Source of the DNA: Arthrobacter sp. FW306-2-2C-D06B | Lineage (GTDB): Bacteria; Actinomycetota; Actinomycetes; Actinomycetales; Micrococcaceae | DNA: 64,000 nucleotides | Reading direction: 5' to 3' | Assembly (NCBI RefSeq): GCF_021789175.1 | Contig: NZ_CP084560.1 | Location: 4,030,001 to 4,094,000, forward strand | Shown: piece after piece, positions 52,211 to 59,229 of the stretch | Numbering within the stretch: position 1 is the stretch's first letter | Layout of the letters: every line of letters starts with the position of its first letter | Translations under genes and position numbers: made by a program | The notes under the pieces: model-generated | What the model saw: only the letters and a program-made list of their open reading frames with translations | The model's database searches: none | Told to the model about the DNA's origin: nothing

Positions 52211-53287
52211 TTACGGTTTTCCTGTATCCAGGACCGCTGACAAATCGAACTTCACGGGTTCCTCAAGCTGCTCATAGGTGCACGACTCCGGATCCCTGTC
52301 CGGCCGCCACCGCACGAACTGCGTGGTATGCCTGAACCGCTCCCCTTCCATATGGTCGTAAGCCACTTCAACAACGAGTTCGGGCCGCAGGGGCGTGAAC
52401 GACAGATCCTTCCCCGCGCTCCAGCGGCTGCCTTCGGCGTTCCGGGGTGTCCGGCTGCCTTCCTCCTGCTCGGCCCGCGCCCAGGGATGCCCATCGAACC
52501 CAGTCACGAGGGGCTGGAGTTCGTCGAACAGTTCCTTGCGTCTGTTCATCGAGAAGGATCCCACAACGCCCACGTTGGAAAGCCGGCCGCCGTCGTCATA
52601 GAGCCCCAACAATAGCGAACCAATAAGGCCGTCACCGGTCTTATGAACCCGGTAGCCGGCCACAACGCAGTCGGCGGTCCGCTGGTGTTTGACCTTGAAC
52701 ATCACGCGCTTGTCCGGTTGGTAGGTACCATCCAGCGGCTTGGCGAGCAGGCCGTCCAGGCCTGCGCCCTCGAACTGGTTGAACCACTGCTCTGCCGTTC
52801 CCTTGTCCCGGGTTGCCGCGGTGAGATGGATGGGAGCGGCGGCGCCTGCAAGTGCTTGTTCAAGCGCTGCCCGCCGTTCGACGAAGGGCCGTCCCGTGAA
52901 GTCCTCATCGCCAAGGGCGAGCAGGTCGAAAGCCACGAATTTCGCCGGCGTCTGCTCGGACAACAGCTTGACCCTGCTGGCCGCCGGATGGATGCGTTGC
53001 TGGAGGGCTTCAAAGTCCAAGCGGTCACCGGAGCTGCCGACCAGGATGATTTCGCCGTCGAGGACGCAGCGTTCCGGCAGGTTTGCCTTAAACGCCTCGA
53101 TGAGCTCCGGGAAGTACCGGTTCATGGGCTTCTCGTTGCGACTACCGATTTCGACGTCGTCGCCGTCACGAAACACGACGGAGCGGAAACCATCCCATTT
53201 AGGCTCGTAGCTCATGGCGCCGTCCGGGATGGTGCCAACCGCCTTGGCAAGCATGGGTGCGACAGGGGGCATGACTGGCAGCTGCAT
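52211..53287 (-). CDS. ATP-dependent DNA ligase, LigC type
   Basis: 358 residues. Adenylation domain with nucleotide-binding Lys30 in EPKWDGFR (motif I), SRNEKPMNRYFPEL, LDGEIIL (motif III), FVAFDLLALGDEDF (motif IIIa), DGLLAKPLDG (motif IV) and VMFKVKHQRTADC (motif V); an OB-fold follows to about 345. This compact form, without nuclease, polymerase or Ku partners, is the LigC-type repair ligase of mycobacteria and relatives. No Ku gene is nearby. The start has no obvious ribosome site but matches family length. Confidence 0.92.
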   Translation of the reverse strand: MQLPVMPPVAPMLAKAVGTIPDGAMSYEPKWDGFRSVVFRDGDDVEIGSRNEKPMNRYFPELIEAFKANLPERCVLDGEIILVGSSGDRLDFEALQQRIHPAASRVKLLSEQTPAKFVAFDLLALGDEDFTGRPFVERRAALEQALAGAAAPIHLTAATRDKGTAEQWFNQFEGAGLDGLLAKPLDGTYQPDKRVMFKVKHQRTADCVVAGYRVHKTGDGLIGSLLLGLYDDGGRLSNVGVVGSFSMNRRKELFDELQPLVTGFDGHPWARAEQEEGSRTPRNAEGSRWSAGKDLSFTPLRPELVVEVAYDHMEGERFRHTTQFVRWRPDRDPESCTYEQLEEPVKFDLSAVLDTGKP

Positions 53288-53351
53288 GAAGCCATTCTTG
53301 CCGCGGTACCGGAACCGCGCTACCTGTTCATTCGCTTAAGTGGATAAAGGA

Positions 53352-53834
53352 CTACTTGCAGTTGGCGCTCAGCCAAGTGGTTACGGGAGCCATCGCCTTT
53401 TCGAACTTGCCGCTCGAGTAGACGGTCTGGTCTTTCAAGCCTGCAATCGCAGTGTCCTTCAGATTGGTGAAATCAGCCTTGAGCGCGTCCGGGACGCGAT
53501 CCGCCGTGGCGGCGAGCTCTGCCTTGTATTGCTCCAGCTCGGCGGTCTTTCCCTGCGCCGCAGACATTGGCAGCAACGAAGCTCCCGTCGCTTCTTTAGA
53601 GATGGTGGAGCACATTTCGGCTGCCGAGGCGAAGCCCCCGAATGGCCCCGATGAAGGAGTTGGGCTTGCGCTTGCGGAAGCGGAGTCGCCAGCAGAAGAG
53701 GGCGACGGCGTGCCCGCCGCGGAGCCCCCTCCCTGCGTGGCGCAGCCGGTCAGCGCCAATGCGGCGAAGAGGGCGACTGTCAGGTATCGGTAAGGGCTGT
53801 TGAGACGTTTCGGAAGGATTTTCAAAGGTCGCAT
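53352..53834 (-). CDS. Lipoprotein of unknown function
   Basis: 160 residues. Signal peptide with lipobox ALTGC (Cys about 30) after MRPLKILPKRLNSPYRYLTV. A Gly/Ser/Ala/Pro/Thr linker of about 40 residues precedes a helical domain with two cysteines (EMCSTISKE and the final ANCK) that probably pair. The helix AELEQYKAELAATADRVPDALKADF suggests a small alpha-helical module. The ATG at 53834 has no strong ribosome site; an in-frame ATG at 53885 has GGGGA close by. Family not recognised. Confidence 0.75.
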   Translation of the reverse strand: MRPLKILPKRLNSPYRYLTVALFAALALTGCATQGGGSAAGTPSPSSAGDSASASASPTPSSGPFGGFASAAEMCSTISKEATGASLLPMSAAQGKTAELEQYKAELAATADRVPDALKADFTNLKDTAIAGLKDQTVYSSGKFEKAMAPVTTWLSANCK

Positions 53835-53950
53835 TCTGCTTGATCGTCTGTGTCCGGAACCGTTCGGTCTCCAGAGCAATGGCATTCTGTCCCCGCCGTG
53901 GAGTGTAGCCCGAACGGGCCCGGACCTTCCAAGTTGACTTCGGGCCCCTT

Positions 53951-54424
53951 TTAGACCACTCCCTCTTCGCGCACCAGCAAGGTGTCCAGTTTGGTGAACG
54001 AGGTGCCCCATCCTTCGCGGGTCATGTCCACCCATTCGTCCGAGTCGAAGGGACCCTGTGTGAGATGGAGCCGCGTGCGGCCGCCGTCCAGTACCTCGAA
54101 CTCAAGGCGCATTTCCAGCAAAAGTGGGATCCCGGCGTCGGGCTCTGCTTTCTGGGTGGCGACCAGCAGGGCGGGCGGATCGTAGGCGGTGATGACGGCG
54201 TCGATGGGTGATTCCTTGGCGACGCCGTCCTCCTCCCATGTCATGACGAGCTGCCAGACTCCGCCCACCCGGGGGTCGACGACAATCCGGTCACGCGGCG
54301 AGTCCACGCCCACCGGCCCGAACCAGGCGGCGAGCTGCTCGGGGTCCACGAAGGCCTGGAAGACGAGCTCGCGTGGAGCATCGAATTCGCGGGTCATGGT
54401 GAGGATGTGCTGTTCCGTGTTCAT
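53951..54424 (-). CDS. AHSA1/SRPBCC-domain protein
   Basis: 157 residues, one START-like domain of AHSA1 type: LTMTREFDAPRELVFQAFVDPEQLAAWFGP at the start, then GGVWQLVMTWEEDG and the C-terminal REGWGTSFTKLDTLL. The gene overlaps the upstream ArsR regulator gene by ATGA, the second such pair in this window (the other at 38115-39421). Ligand unknown. Confidence 0.9.
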   Translation of the reverse strand: MNTEQHILTMTREFDAPRELVFQAFVDPEQLAAWFGPVGVDSPRDRIVVDPRVGGVWQLVMTWEEDGVAKESPIDAVITAYDPPALLVATQKAEPDAGIPLLLEMRLEFEVLDGGRTRLHLTQGPFDSDEWVDMTREGWGTSFTKLDTLLVREEGVV

Positions 54425-54771
54425 TGCTTAGCTCCTGGATCCTTTGAATCGTGCTGAATCTTGCGTAGGTGGGCGTCGAGGCGGATAAAGCTGGCATCCC
54501 AGAAACGCCTGTATTTGTCCATCCATTCGGTGGCTTCGCGCAGTGGTTCCGCTTCCAGCTTGGAAGACCTCCATTGCGCATTCCGGCTCCGGCTGATCAG
54601 CCCTGCGTTTTCCAGGACCTTGAGATGCCGCGAGACGGCGGGAAGGCTGATGTCGAACGGTTCGGCAAGCTCGTTCACGGTGGCCTCACCCTCCGAAAGC
54701 CGGGCCAGAATGGCCCTACGGGTGGGGTCGGCAAGAGCCGAGAAGATGAGACTGAGCCGGTCTGCTGACAT
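54421..54771 (-). CDS. ArsR-family transcriptional regulator
   Basis: 116 residues. LSLIFSALADPTRRAILARLSEGEATVNELAEPF, then DISLPAVSRHLKVLENAGLISRSR is a textbook ArsR winged helix of the SdpR-like group, without metal cysteines. The C-terminal helix region WMDKYRRFWDASFIRLDAHL probably dimerises. It is coupled to the AHSA1 gene; a near-palindrome lies 26 bases upstream. Confidence 0.92.
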   Translation of the reverse strand: MSADRLSLIFSALADPTRRAILARLSEGEATVNELAEPFDISLPAVSRHLKVLENAGLISRSRNAQWRSSKLEAEPLREATEWMDKYRRFWDASFIRLDAHLRKIQHDSKDPGAKQ

Positions 54772-54797
54772 CGCTGGCGCCTCCGTATTTTACTGCT

Positions 54798-54811
54798 CGG
54801 CTAATTAACCG
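54798..54811. promoter_or_regulatory. Probable ArsR operator
   Basis: CGGCTAATTAACCG is symmetrical at 12 of 14 positions around TAATTA and lies just upstream of the ArsR start; an A+T-rich TTAAATAT follows. Autoregulation is inferred. Confidence 0.5.
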
Positions 54812-54863
54812 ATACGTTAAATATGCGATGCCAGACGGCGCCTGTCAAGGGGTTTCTCCTGCG

Positions 54864-54956
54864 ACGCTCGCTCACTTTTGAGGGCAAAACCGCGGGCGCT
54901 CGCTCACATCATCTGAGCGAGCGTTCGGGGAAAGGGCGTTATAGGTGAGCGAGCGT
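54864..54956. repeat. 32-base-period intergenic array 5 (both orientations)
   Basis: ACGCTCGCTCAC (54864) and GCGCTCGCTCAC (54896), period 32, face TGAGCGAGCGT (54914) and GTGAGCGAGCGT (54945; period 32 when the first is counted from 54913). The middle two form an 11-base stem with one G-T pair and a 7-base loop. It lies between arsR and trpF, both on the minus strand. Confidence 0.85.
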
Positions 54957-54969
54957 CTGAGTCGGGACG

Positions 54970-55566
54970 TCAGGCTTTTGCGGCTTGGACGAAGGCGCGC
55001 ACGAGGTCGAGGTCCTTCACCCCACGCGAGGACTCCACGCCGCTGGACACGTCGACACCCCAGGCCTCGGCTTCGAGCGCAGCGGCTCCAACATTGGACG
55101 GGGTCAATCCGCCGGCCAACAACCAGTGGCGCCCACCTAGGCCCAGTTTCCGGACCGATGAATAGTCCCATGCCTCACCCGAACCCGGCACGGCAGCGTC
55201 GATCAGGAGAAGTTCTTCGCCCCACTCCTCGAACTCGTCCGGAGCGGCACCCATGGTGACGGCCCGGATAAGCCGCATGCCGGCGTCGTGCACGGTCTTG
55301 ACGTCTTCCAGGGAGCGGTTTCCGTGTAGCTGGACCCATTCGAGACCGGCTTCACGGGCGATTGCGACGGCGTCGGCGGCTGCCTCGTGACGGAAGACGC
55401 CGACGGCGGCAATACCTTCCGGGACATGGGCCAGCAAGTCTTTGGCACGGTCGGGCGATACCTCGCGCGGACTCTTCGTCAGCACGAAACCGACGGCGTC
55501 TGCGCCGGACTCGACGGCGGCCTGCACGGATTCGGGCGTGCTCAAACCGCACACTTTGACGAACAT
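54970..55566 (-). CDS. trpF: Phosphoribosylanthranilate isomerase
   Basis: 198 residues, the usual TIM-barrel length. It converts phosphoribosylanthranilate to CdRP in tryptophan synthesis. General base Cys6 in KVCGLST and general acid Asp123 in LLIDAAVPGSG are in place, with the phosphate-binding LAGGLTPSNV and GVDVSSGVES. The ATG has GGAGG six bases upstream. It stands apart from other trp genes, as is usual for trpF in several actinobacteria. Confidence 0.94.
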   Translation of the reverse strand: MFVKVCGLSTPESVQAAVESGADAVGFVLTKSPREVSPDRAKDLLAHVPEGIAAVGVFRHEAAADAVAIAREAGLEWVQLHGNRSLEDVKTVHDAGMRLIRAVTMGAAPDEFEEWGEELLLIDAAVPGSGEAWDYSSVRKLGLGGRHWLLAGGLTPSNVGAAALEAEAWGVDVSSGVESSRGVKDLDLVRAFVQAAKA

Positions 55567-55699
55567 TCCGCGCCTCCAACCGTTTCCCTCTCTACGACGT
55601 TAGCAAGGGCCTCCCGGATTGTTGAACCGTGCCAAGATTGCACCGATGTTACGCGGGCGTTCAATTGGCCAAAGGCCGGCTCGGGCTAGGCTGGAGCGC

Positions 55700-56386
55700 A
55701 TGGAGATCATCCGCTTTGCCGAGCTCAAACCCGAACCATGGCGCAACGGAGGCGGGGTGACCCGCGAACTCGCCAGCCATCCGAAGGCGGCGTCGGCGCA
55801 AGACGGAGCGTGGGACTGGCGGGTCAGCATCGCCGACGTCGGATCGGCCGGCGATTTCTCGACGTTTCCGGGCATGGAGCGAGTGATCACCGTGATCGAC
55901 GGCGAACTGCTGCTGCTCACCGTGGATGGCGAAGAACACCCGCTGGAAAAGTACCGGCCGTTCCGGTTTTCCGGCGAGGCGGCTTCGGCCAGCGCACTCC
56001 CCACCGGCGACATCCGTGACCTCAACGTGATCGCCCGGGCCGGCGAGTTCAAAGGCTACACGTCCATCATCGAGCTCTCCAAGAAGCGCGCACACCCCGT
56101 GTTCGAAGGCCAGTTGGCAGTCCTTTTGGAGGGCAAGGCTTCGGTCAGTCCCGGCGCGGAAACGGCGGGAGCGGCGGAGCTGGCGGAAACGGTACCCGCG
56201 GACGGCCCGGACAGCTCGAACAGCTCGGATGGGGAGGCTGGGGAGGCTGCCGCGCCAACCGCCGAACCCGTCGAACTCGCCCGCTACGACGCGGTAGTGG
56301 GTTCCGACACCCGCAGCCCGGAAATCCTGGGCCGTGGCTTCATCGCCGTCATCTCCATCGACCGCGTGGAGCATGCGCACTCCTAG
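55700..56386 (+). CDS. HutD/Ves family protein
   Basis: 228 residues. HutD family cupin-like fold: EIIRFAELKPEPWRNGGGVTRELA at the start, WRVSIADVGSAGDFSTFPGMERVITVIDG, and FRFSGEAASASALPTGDIRDLNVIARAG. HutD is associated with histidine use, but no hut genes are nearby. An insertion of about 45 Ala/Glu/Ser-rich residues (about 155-200) is low complexity and unusual. The ATG has GGAG four bases upstream. Function uncertain. Confidence 0.88.
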   Translation: MEIIRFAELKPEPWRNGGGVTRELASHPKAASAQDGAWDWRVSIADVGSAGDFSTFPGMERVITVIDGELLLLTVDGEEHPLEKYRPFRFSGEAASASALPTGDIRDLNVIARAGEFKGYTSIIELSKKRAHPVFEGQLAVLLEGKASVSPGAETAGAAELAETVPADGPDSSNSSDGEAGEAAAPTAEPVELARYDAVVGSDTRSPEILGRGFIAVISIDRVEHAHS

Positions 56387-56437
56387 GTCCCAGCACTGAA
56401 CATAATGCCAACATGCGCATTCGCTGAGCCACACGTT

Positions 56438-56529
56438 GGACATGTCCCTCGTGGTGTCCGCACTCTGCCCACCCGCTGACCCCAGCACTGGACATGTCCC
56501 TTGGTTAAGCCCGCGGCAGCGCATGTCCC
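56438..56529. repeat. GGACATGTCC-type intergenic repeat
   Basis: The palindrome GGACATGTCC occurs at 56438-56447 and 56490-56499, and GCATGTCCC at 56521-56529. The words CCAGCACTG(A/G)ACAT occur twice, at about 56390 and 56481. A structurally similar GGACATG element lies at 59125-59203. No gene is supported between hutD and the riboswitch. Confidence 0.7.
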
Positions 56530-56605
56530 TGGTGAGGTCCGCCACCAAAGCTGGCCACCCGCCGTCGGGATTTGCTAGCCTCGAAGGAAGGCCCGCAGAG
56601 GACCT

Positions 56606-56646
56606 CCGGACGACGGTTCAGTACCCGGCACGCGACAAGACTGGCC
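56606..56646 (+). ncRNA. Guanidine-III (ykkC-III) riboswitch
   Basis: The 41 bases keep the class III signature: CCGGACGA at 56606-56613, GUACCCGG at 56621-56628 and GACAAGAC at 56634-56641. CCGG pairs with CCGG for the hairpin, and GGU(U)CAGU pairs with ACUGGCC (56640-56646) as pseudoknot with one bulged U. The ribosome site AAAGGA (56647-56652) abuts the pseudoknot, so ligand binding would control translation of the downstream SMR exporter pair. Match made from memory of the published consensus. Confidence 0.85.
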
Positions 56647-56658
56647 AAAGGATCTGTC

Positions 56659-56973
56659 ATGTCGTGGTTAATCCTCATTCTGTCCGGCGCGCTCGAGGCC
56701 GTCTGGGCCGCAGCCCTCTATCGTTCCCAAGGCTTCCGCAAACCGGCCCCCTCCGCCATCTTCCTGGTGACCGTCATCGCGAGCACCGCAGGGCTGGCCT
56801 TCGCGATGCAATCCATTCCCACCGGGACCGCGTATGCGGTGTGGGTCGGAGTCGGCGTCGTCCTCACGGCCGCTTACGCGATGATCACCAAAGTCGAGCG
56901 CCCGACGGCGGCCCGGCTGCTGCTGCTCGCCGGCATCGGTGCGTGCGTGGTCGGCTTGAAGGTGGTGGCGTAG
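56659..56973 (+). CDS. SMR-family guanidinium exporter, subunit 1
   Basis: 104 residues, four membrane helices. The conserved membrane-embedded Glu is in SGALEAVWAAAL (E13). PTGTAYAVWVGVG in helix 3 matches the Gdx/SugE branch rather than EmrE. SMR proteins exchange protons for cations as dual-topology or paired dimers; here two different genes lie together, implying a heterodimer. The riboswitch directly upstream, plus GTAYAVW, points to guanidinium as substrate. The ATG has AAAGGA six bases upstream and lies 12 bases after the riboswitch. Confidence 0.92.
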   Translation: MSWLILILSGALEAVWAAALYRSQGFRKPAPSAIFLVTVIASTAGLAFAMQSIPTGTAYAVWVGVGVVLTAAYAMITKVERPTAARLLLLAGIGACVVGLKVVA

Positions 56974-56975
56974 CC

Positions 56976-57341
56976 ATGAACGCCAAGTTGGCATGGGCCG
57001 TTCTGCTGGCCTCCGCCGTGCTCGAAGCTGTGTGGGCGACGGCCCTTGGACTGTCCGACGGCTTCAGCCAAGCCCTCCCCACCGTGGTCTTCGCCGTCAC
57101 TGCAAGCCTCAGCATGATCGGGCTCGGCGTCGCTGTGAAACGGATTCCCTTGGGCACGGCCTACGCCGTCTGGGTCGGGATCGGCGCTGCGCTGACGGTC
57201 GGCTGGGCGATGGCAACCGGCGTCGAACCGGCCAGCCCGCTCAAGCTGCTGTTCATCGCGGGAATCGTCGGTTGCGCGGCCGGGTTGAAGGCCCTTCCCC
57301 CGGAGAGGCGTGAAGAAGTGACGGAGCCGGCCCAATCGTAA
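56976..57341 (+). CDS. SMR-family guanidinium exporter, subunit 2
   Basis: 121 residues, four membrane helices, with Glu17 in ASAVLEAVWATALG and the Gdx-type LGTAYAVWVGIG. A hydrophilic C-terminal tail of about 15 residues (PPERREEVTEPAQS) distinguishes it from subunit 1. It starts two bases after the stop of its partner. Paired SMR proteins usually insert in opposite orientation; the charge bias needed to decide this is modest here. Confidence 0.92.
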   Translation: MNAKLAWAVLLASAVLEAVWATALGLSDGFSQALPTVVFAVTASLSMIGLGVAVKRIPLGTAYAVWVGIGAALTVGWAMATGVEPASPLKLLFIAGIVGCAAGLKALPPERREEVTEPAQS

Positions 57342-57410
57342 GCGCGGAATACTCCCCAACTCCACGGAGTTGCCAGCAATGAGACAAACCCTCGGCGAAG
57401 GAGAACTACC

Positions 57411-58430
57411 ATGAGCCCGGAAACCACGAACGTACAGCTCGGCGATGGCTTGACCGTGAGCCCCCTCGGCTTCGGCGGGATGGCGCTGACCCCCGTGTAT
57501 GGCGAGGTGGATCCCGCCGAATCCCTCCGGACGCTGCATCACGCCGTGGATGCCGGCATCAGCTTCATTGACACCGCGGATATTTACGGCGCGGGCGACA
57601 ACGAGGAACTGATCGCGAAGCTCCTGAAGGATCGCCGCGACGAGGTCCGGTTGGCCACCAAGTTCGGAATCGTCGGCAACCCGCGCGATGGTTACACCGA
57701 TGTCCGGGGAGATACCGCGTACGTGGCCCAGGCGGCGGAAGCTAGCCTCCGCCGCCTGGGCACCGACGTCATCGACCTCTACTACATGCACCGCCGCGAC
57801 CTCCGCGTTCCGATTGTGGAAACCGTGGAGGCCATGGCAGAGCTTGTCCGGGCAGGCAAAGTCCGGCACCTTGGGCTGTCTGAAGTGACAGCCGAGGAGC
57901 TGAGGGAAGCCAACGCCGTGCACCCGATAGCCGCCGTGCAGAGCGAGTGGTCCATCTGGAGCCGGGACGTTGAACGCAACGTCGTCCCGACTGCGGCAGA
58001 GCTGGGTGTGGGCTTCGTGCCCTATTCGCCGCTTGGCCGGGGCTTCCTCACGGGAACCGTCAGCGCCGATCAACTCGGCGAGAGCGATTTCCGGCACCGC
58101 ATCCCCCGATTTGCCGACGGCGCACTCGACGCCAACCAAGAGGTTGTTGCCGCCGTGCGTGCCGTGGCCGCCGAGCTGTCCGAAACCACCGGCCGGGATG
58201 CAACCCCCGCCCAGGTGGCCTTGGCCTGGCTTTTCGCCCAGGGCCGCCGCCTCCAGCTCAGTGTGGTCCCCATCCCCGGAACGCGCAAAGCGCACCGGAT
58301 CGATGAGAACCTGGGCGCCCTGTCGCTCGAGTTGAGCGCCGCCCAACTCGACGTGCTCGACGGCGCCGCGGACGCCGTCGTCGGCTCACGGTCCGCGGAT
58401 CCCACCTGGGTTTCGCAGGGCCGCGAATAA
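57411..58430 (+). CDS. Aldo/keto reductase
   Basis: 339 residues. The catalytic tetrad is D54 (FIDTADIYG), Y59, K84 (LATKFGIVG) and H127 (YYMHRRD). The C-terminal NADPH-binding segment VVPIPGTRKAHRIDENLGA is intact. Overall it resembles the AKR13/YajO-type group. The ATG has GAAGGAG upstream. It lies 69 bases after the SMR pair, so shared transcription is possible. Substrate unknown. Confidence 0.93.
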   Translation: MSPETTNVQLGDGLTVSPLGFGGMALTPVYGEVDPAESLRTLHHAVDAGISFIDTADIYGAGDNEELIAKLLKDRRDEVRLATKFGIVGNPRDGYTDVRGDTAYVAQAAEASLRRLGTDVIDLYYMHRRDLRVPIVETVEAMAELVRAGKVRHLGLSEVTAEELREANAVHPIAAVQSEWSIWSRDVERNVVPTAAELGVGFVPYSPLGRGFLTGTVSADQLGESDFRHRIPRFADGALDANQEVVAAVRAVAAELSETTGRDATPAQVALAWLFAQGRRLQLSVVPIPGTRKAHRIDENLGALSLELSAAQLDVLDGAADAVVGSRSADPTWVSQGRE

Positions 58431-58466
58431 GCGGTGAGCCGCAGGCGGCTTCCGTAGAGTGGACGA

Positions 58467-59117
58467 ATGGACTCACTCATTCATTCACTGCGTGACATCA
58501 CCATCCGGCGAATCTCGGTCAGCGAGATGAACAACAACGTGTACCTGCTCACCGCCAAGGCAAGCGGAGCACAACTCCTGATCGACGCCGCGGACGACCT
58601 TCCGGCCATCCAGGCAATGCTGGCCGAGTCCGCCGGGGACACCACCGCCACGCCGAAACTGGCCCTGATCGCCACGACGCACCAGCATTGGGACCACGTC
58701 CGCGCGCTTCCCGGGTTGGTGGAAGCTACGGGCGCGAAGACCTCGGCCGGAGTGGACGACGCCGACGCGCTGCCCGTGCCCGTTGACGTGCCGTTGCACC
58801 ATGGCGATGTGGGAAACTTCGACGGTTTCGACATCACCGCGGTGCACTTGCGCGGCCACACTCCCGGTTCGATCGCCTACGTATACCTGGACCCGGAAGG
58901 GCCCGCGCACATTTTCAGCGGCGACTCGTTGTTCCCCGGAGGCGTCGGCAACACCCAGAACGACGCCGCCCGCTTCACGTCGCTGTTAAACGACGTGACG
59001 GAACGGCTGTTCGAGGCCTACCCGGACGACACCGTGGTGCATCCGGGCCATGGAGATCCGACCACGCTCGGCGCGGAGCGGCCACACCTTGCGGAATGGC
59101 GTGAGCGCGGCTGGTAA
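58467..59117 (+). CDS. Metallo-beta-lactamase-fold hydrolase (glyoxalase II-like)
   Basis: 216 residues. The metal motif TTHQHWDH (H72, H74, D76, H77), H131 in LRGHTPGS, D153 in FSGDSLFPGG and H195 in HPGHGDPTT give a complete two-metal site of glyoxalase II-like enzymes, but the C-terminal glutathione-binding domain is absent. With mycothiol as the likely thiol of this organism, a thioesterase of mycothiol conjugates is possible. It ends before the nested palindrome at 59125. Confidence 0.92.
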   Translation: MDSLIHSLRDITIRRISVSEMNNNVYLLTAKASGAQLLIDAADDLPAIQAMLAESAGDTTATPKLALIATTHQHWDHVRALPGLVEATGAKTSAGVDDADALPVPVDVPLHHGDVGNFDGFDITAVHLRGHTPGSIAYVYLDPEGPAHIFSGDSLFPGGVGNTQNDAARFTSLLNDVTERLFEAYPDDTVVHPGHGDPTTLGAERPHLAEWRERGW

Positions 59118-59124
59118 TCCCTAG

Positions 59125-59203
59125 GGACATGCTCATTCTTCGAGCCTAGGAGTGGACATATCAGGAATATGTCCACTCCTTGCTGCCAAGGTTGAGCATG
59201 TCC
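59125..59203. repeat. Nested palindrome with GGACATGCTCA ends
   Basis: Outer arms GGACATGCTCA (59125-59135) and TGAGCATGTCC (59193-59203); inner 13-base arms AGGAGTGGACATA (59148-59160) and TATGTCCACTCCT (59168-59180) over a 7-base loop. It lies between two convergent genes and would work as a two-way terminator; its words recur at 56438-56529. Confidence 0.82.
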
Positions 59204-59229
59204 GGTGGAGTAACTAGGCCACAAGTGGC

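Noticed and set aside
53302..53319. CGCGGT/ACCGCG inverted repeat after the lipoprotein start region
   Set aside because: Only six-base arms in GC-rich DNA, no T-run; likely chance.
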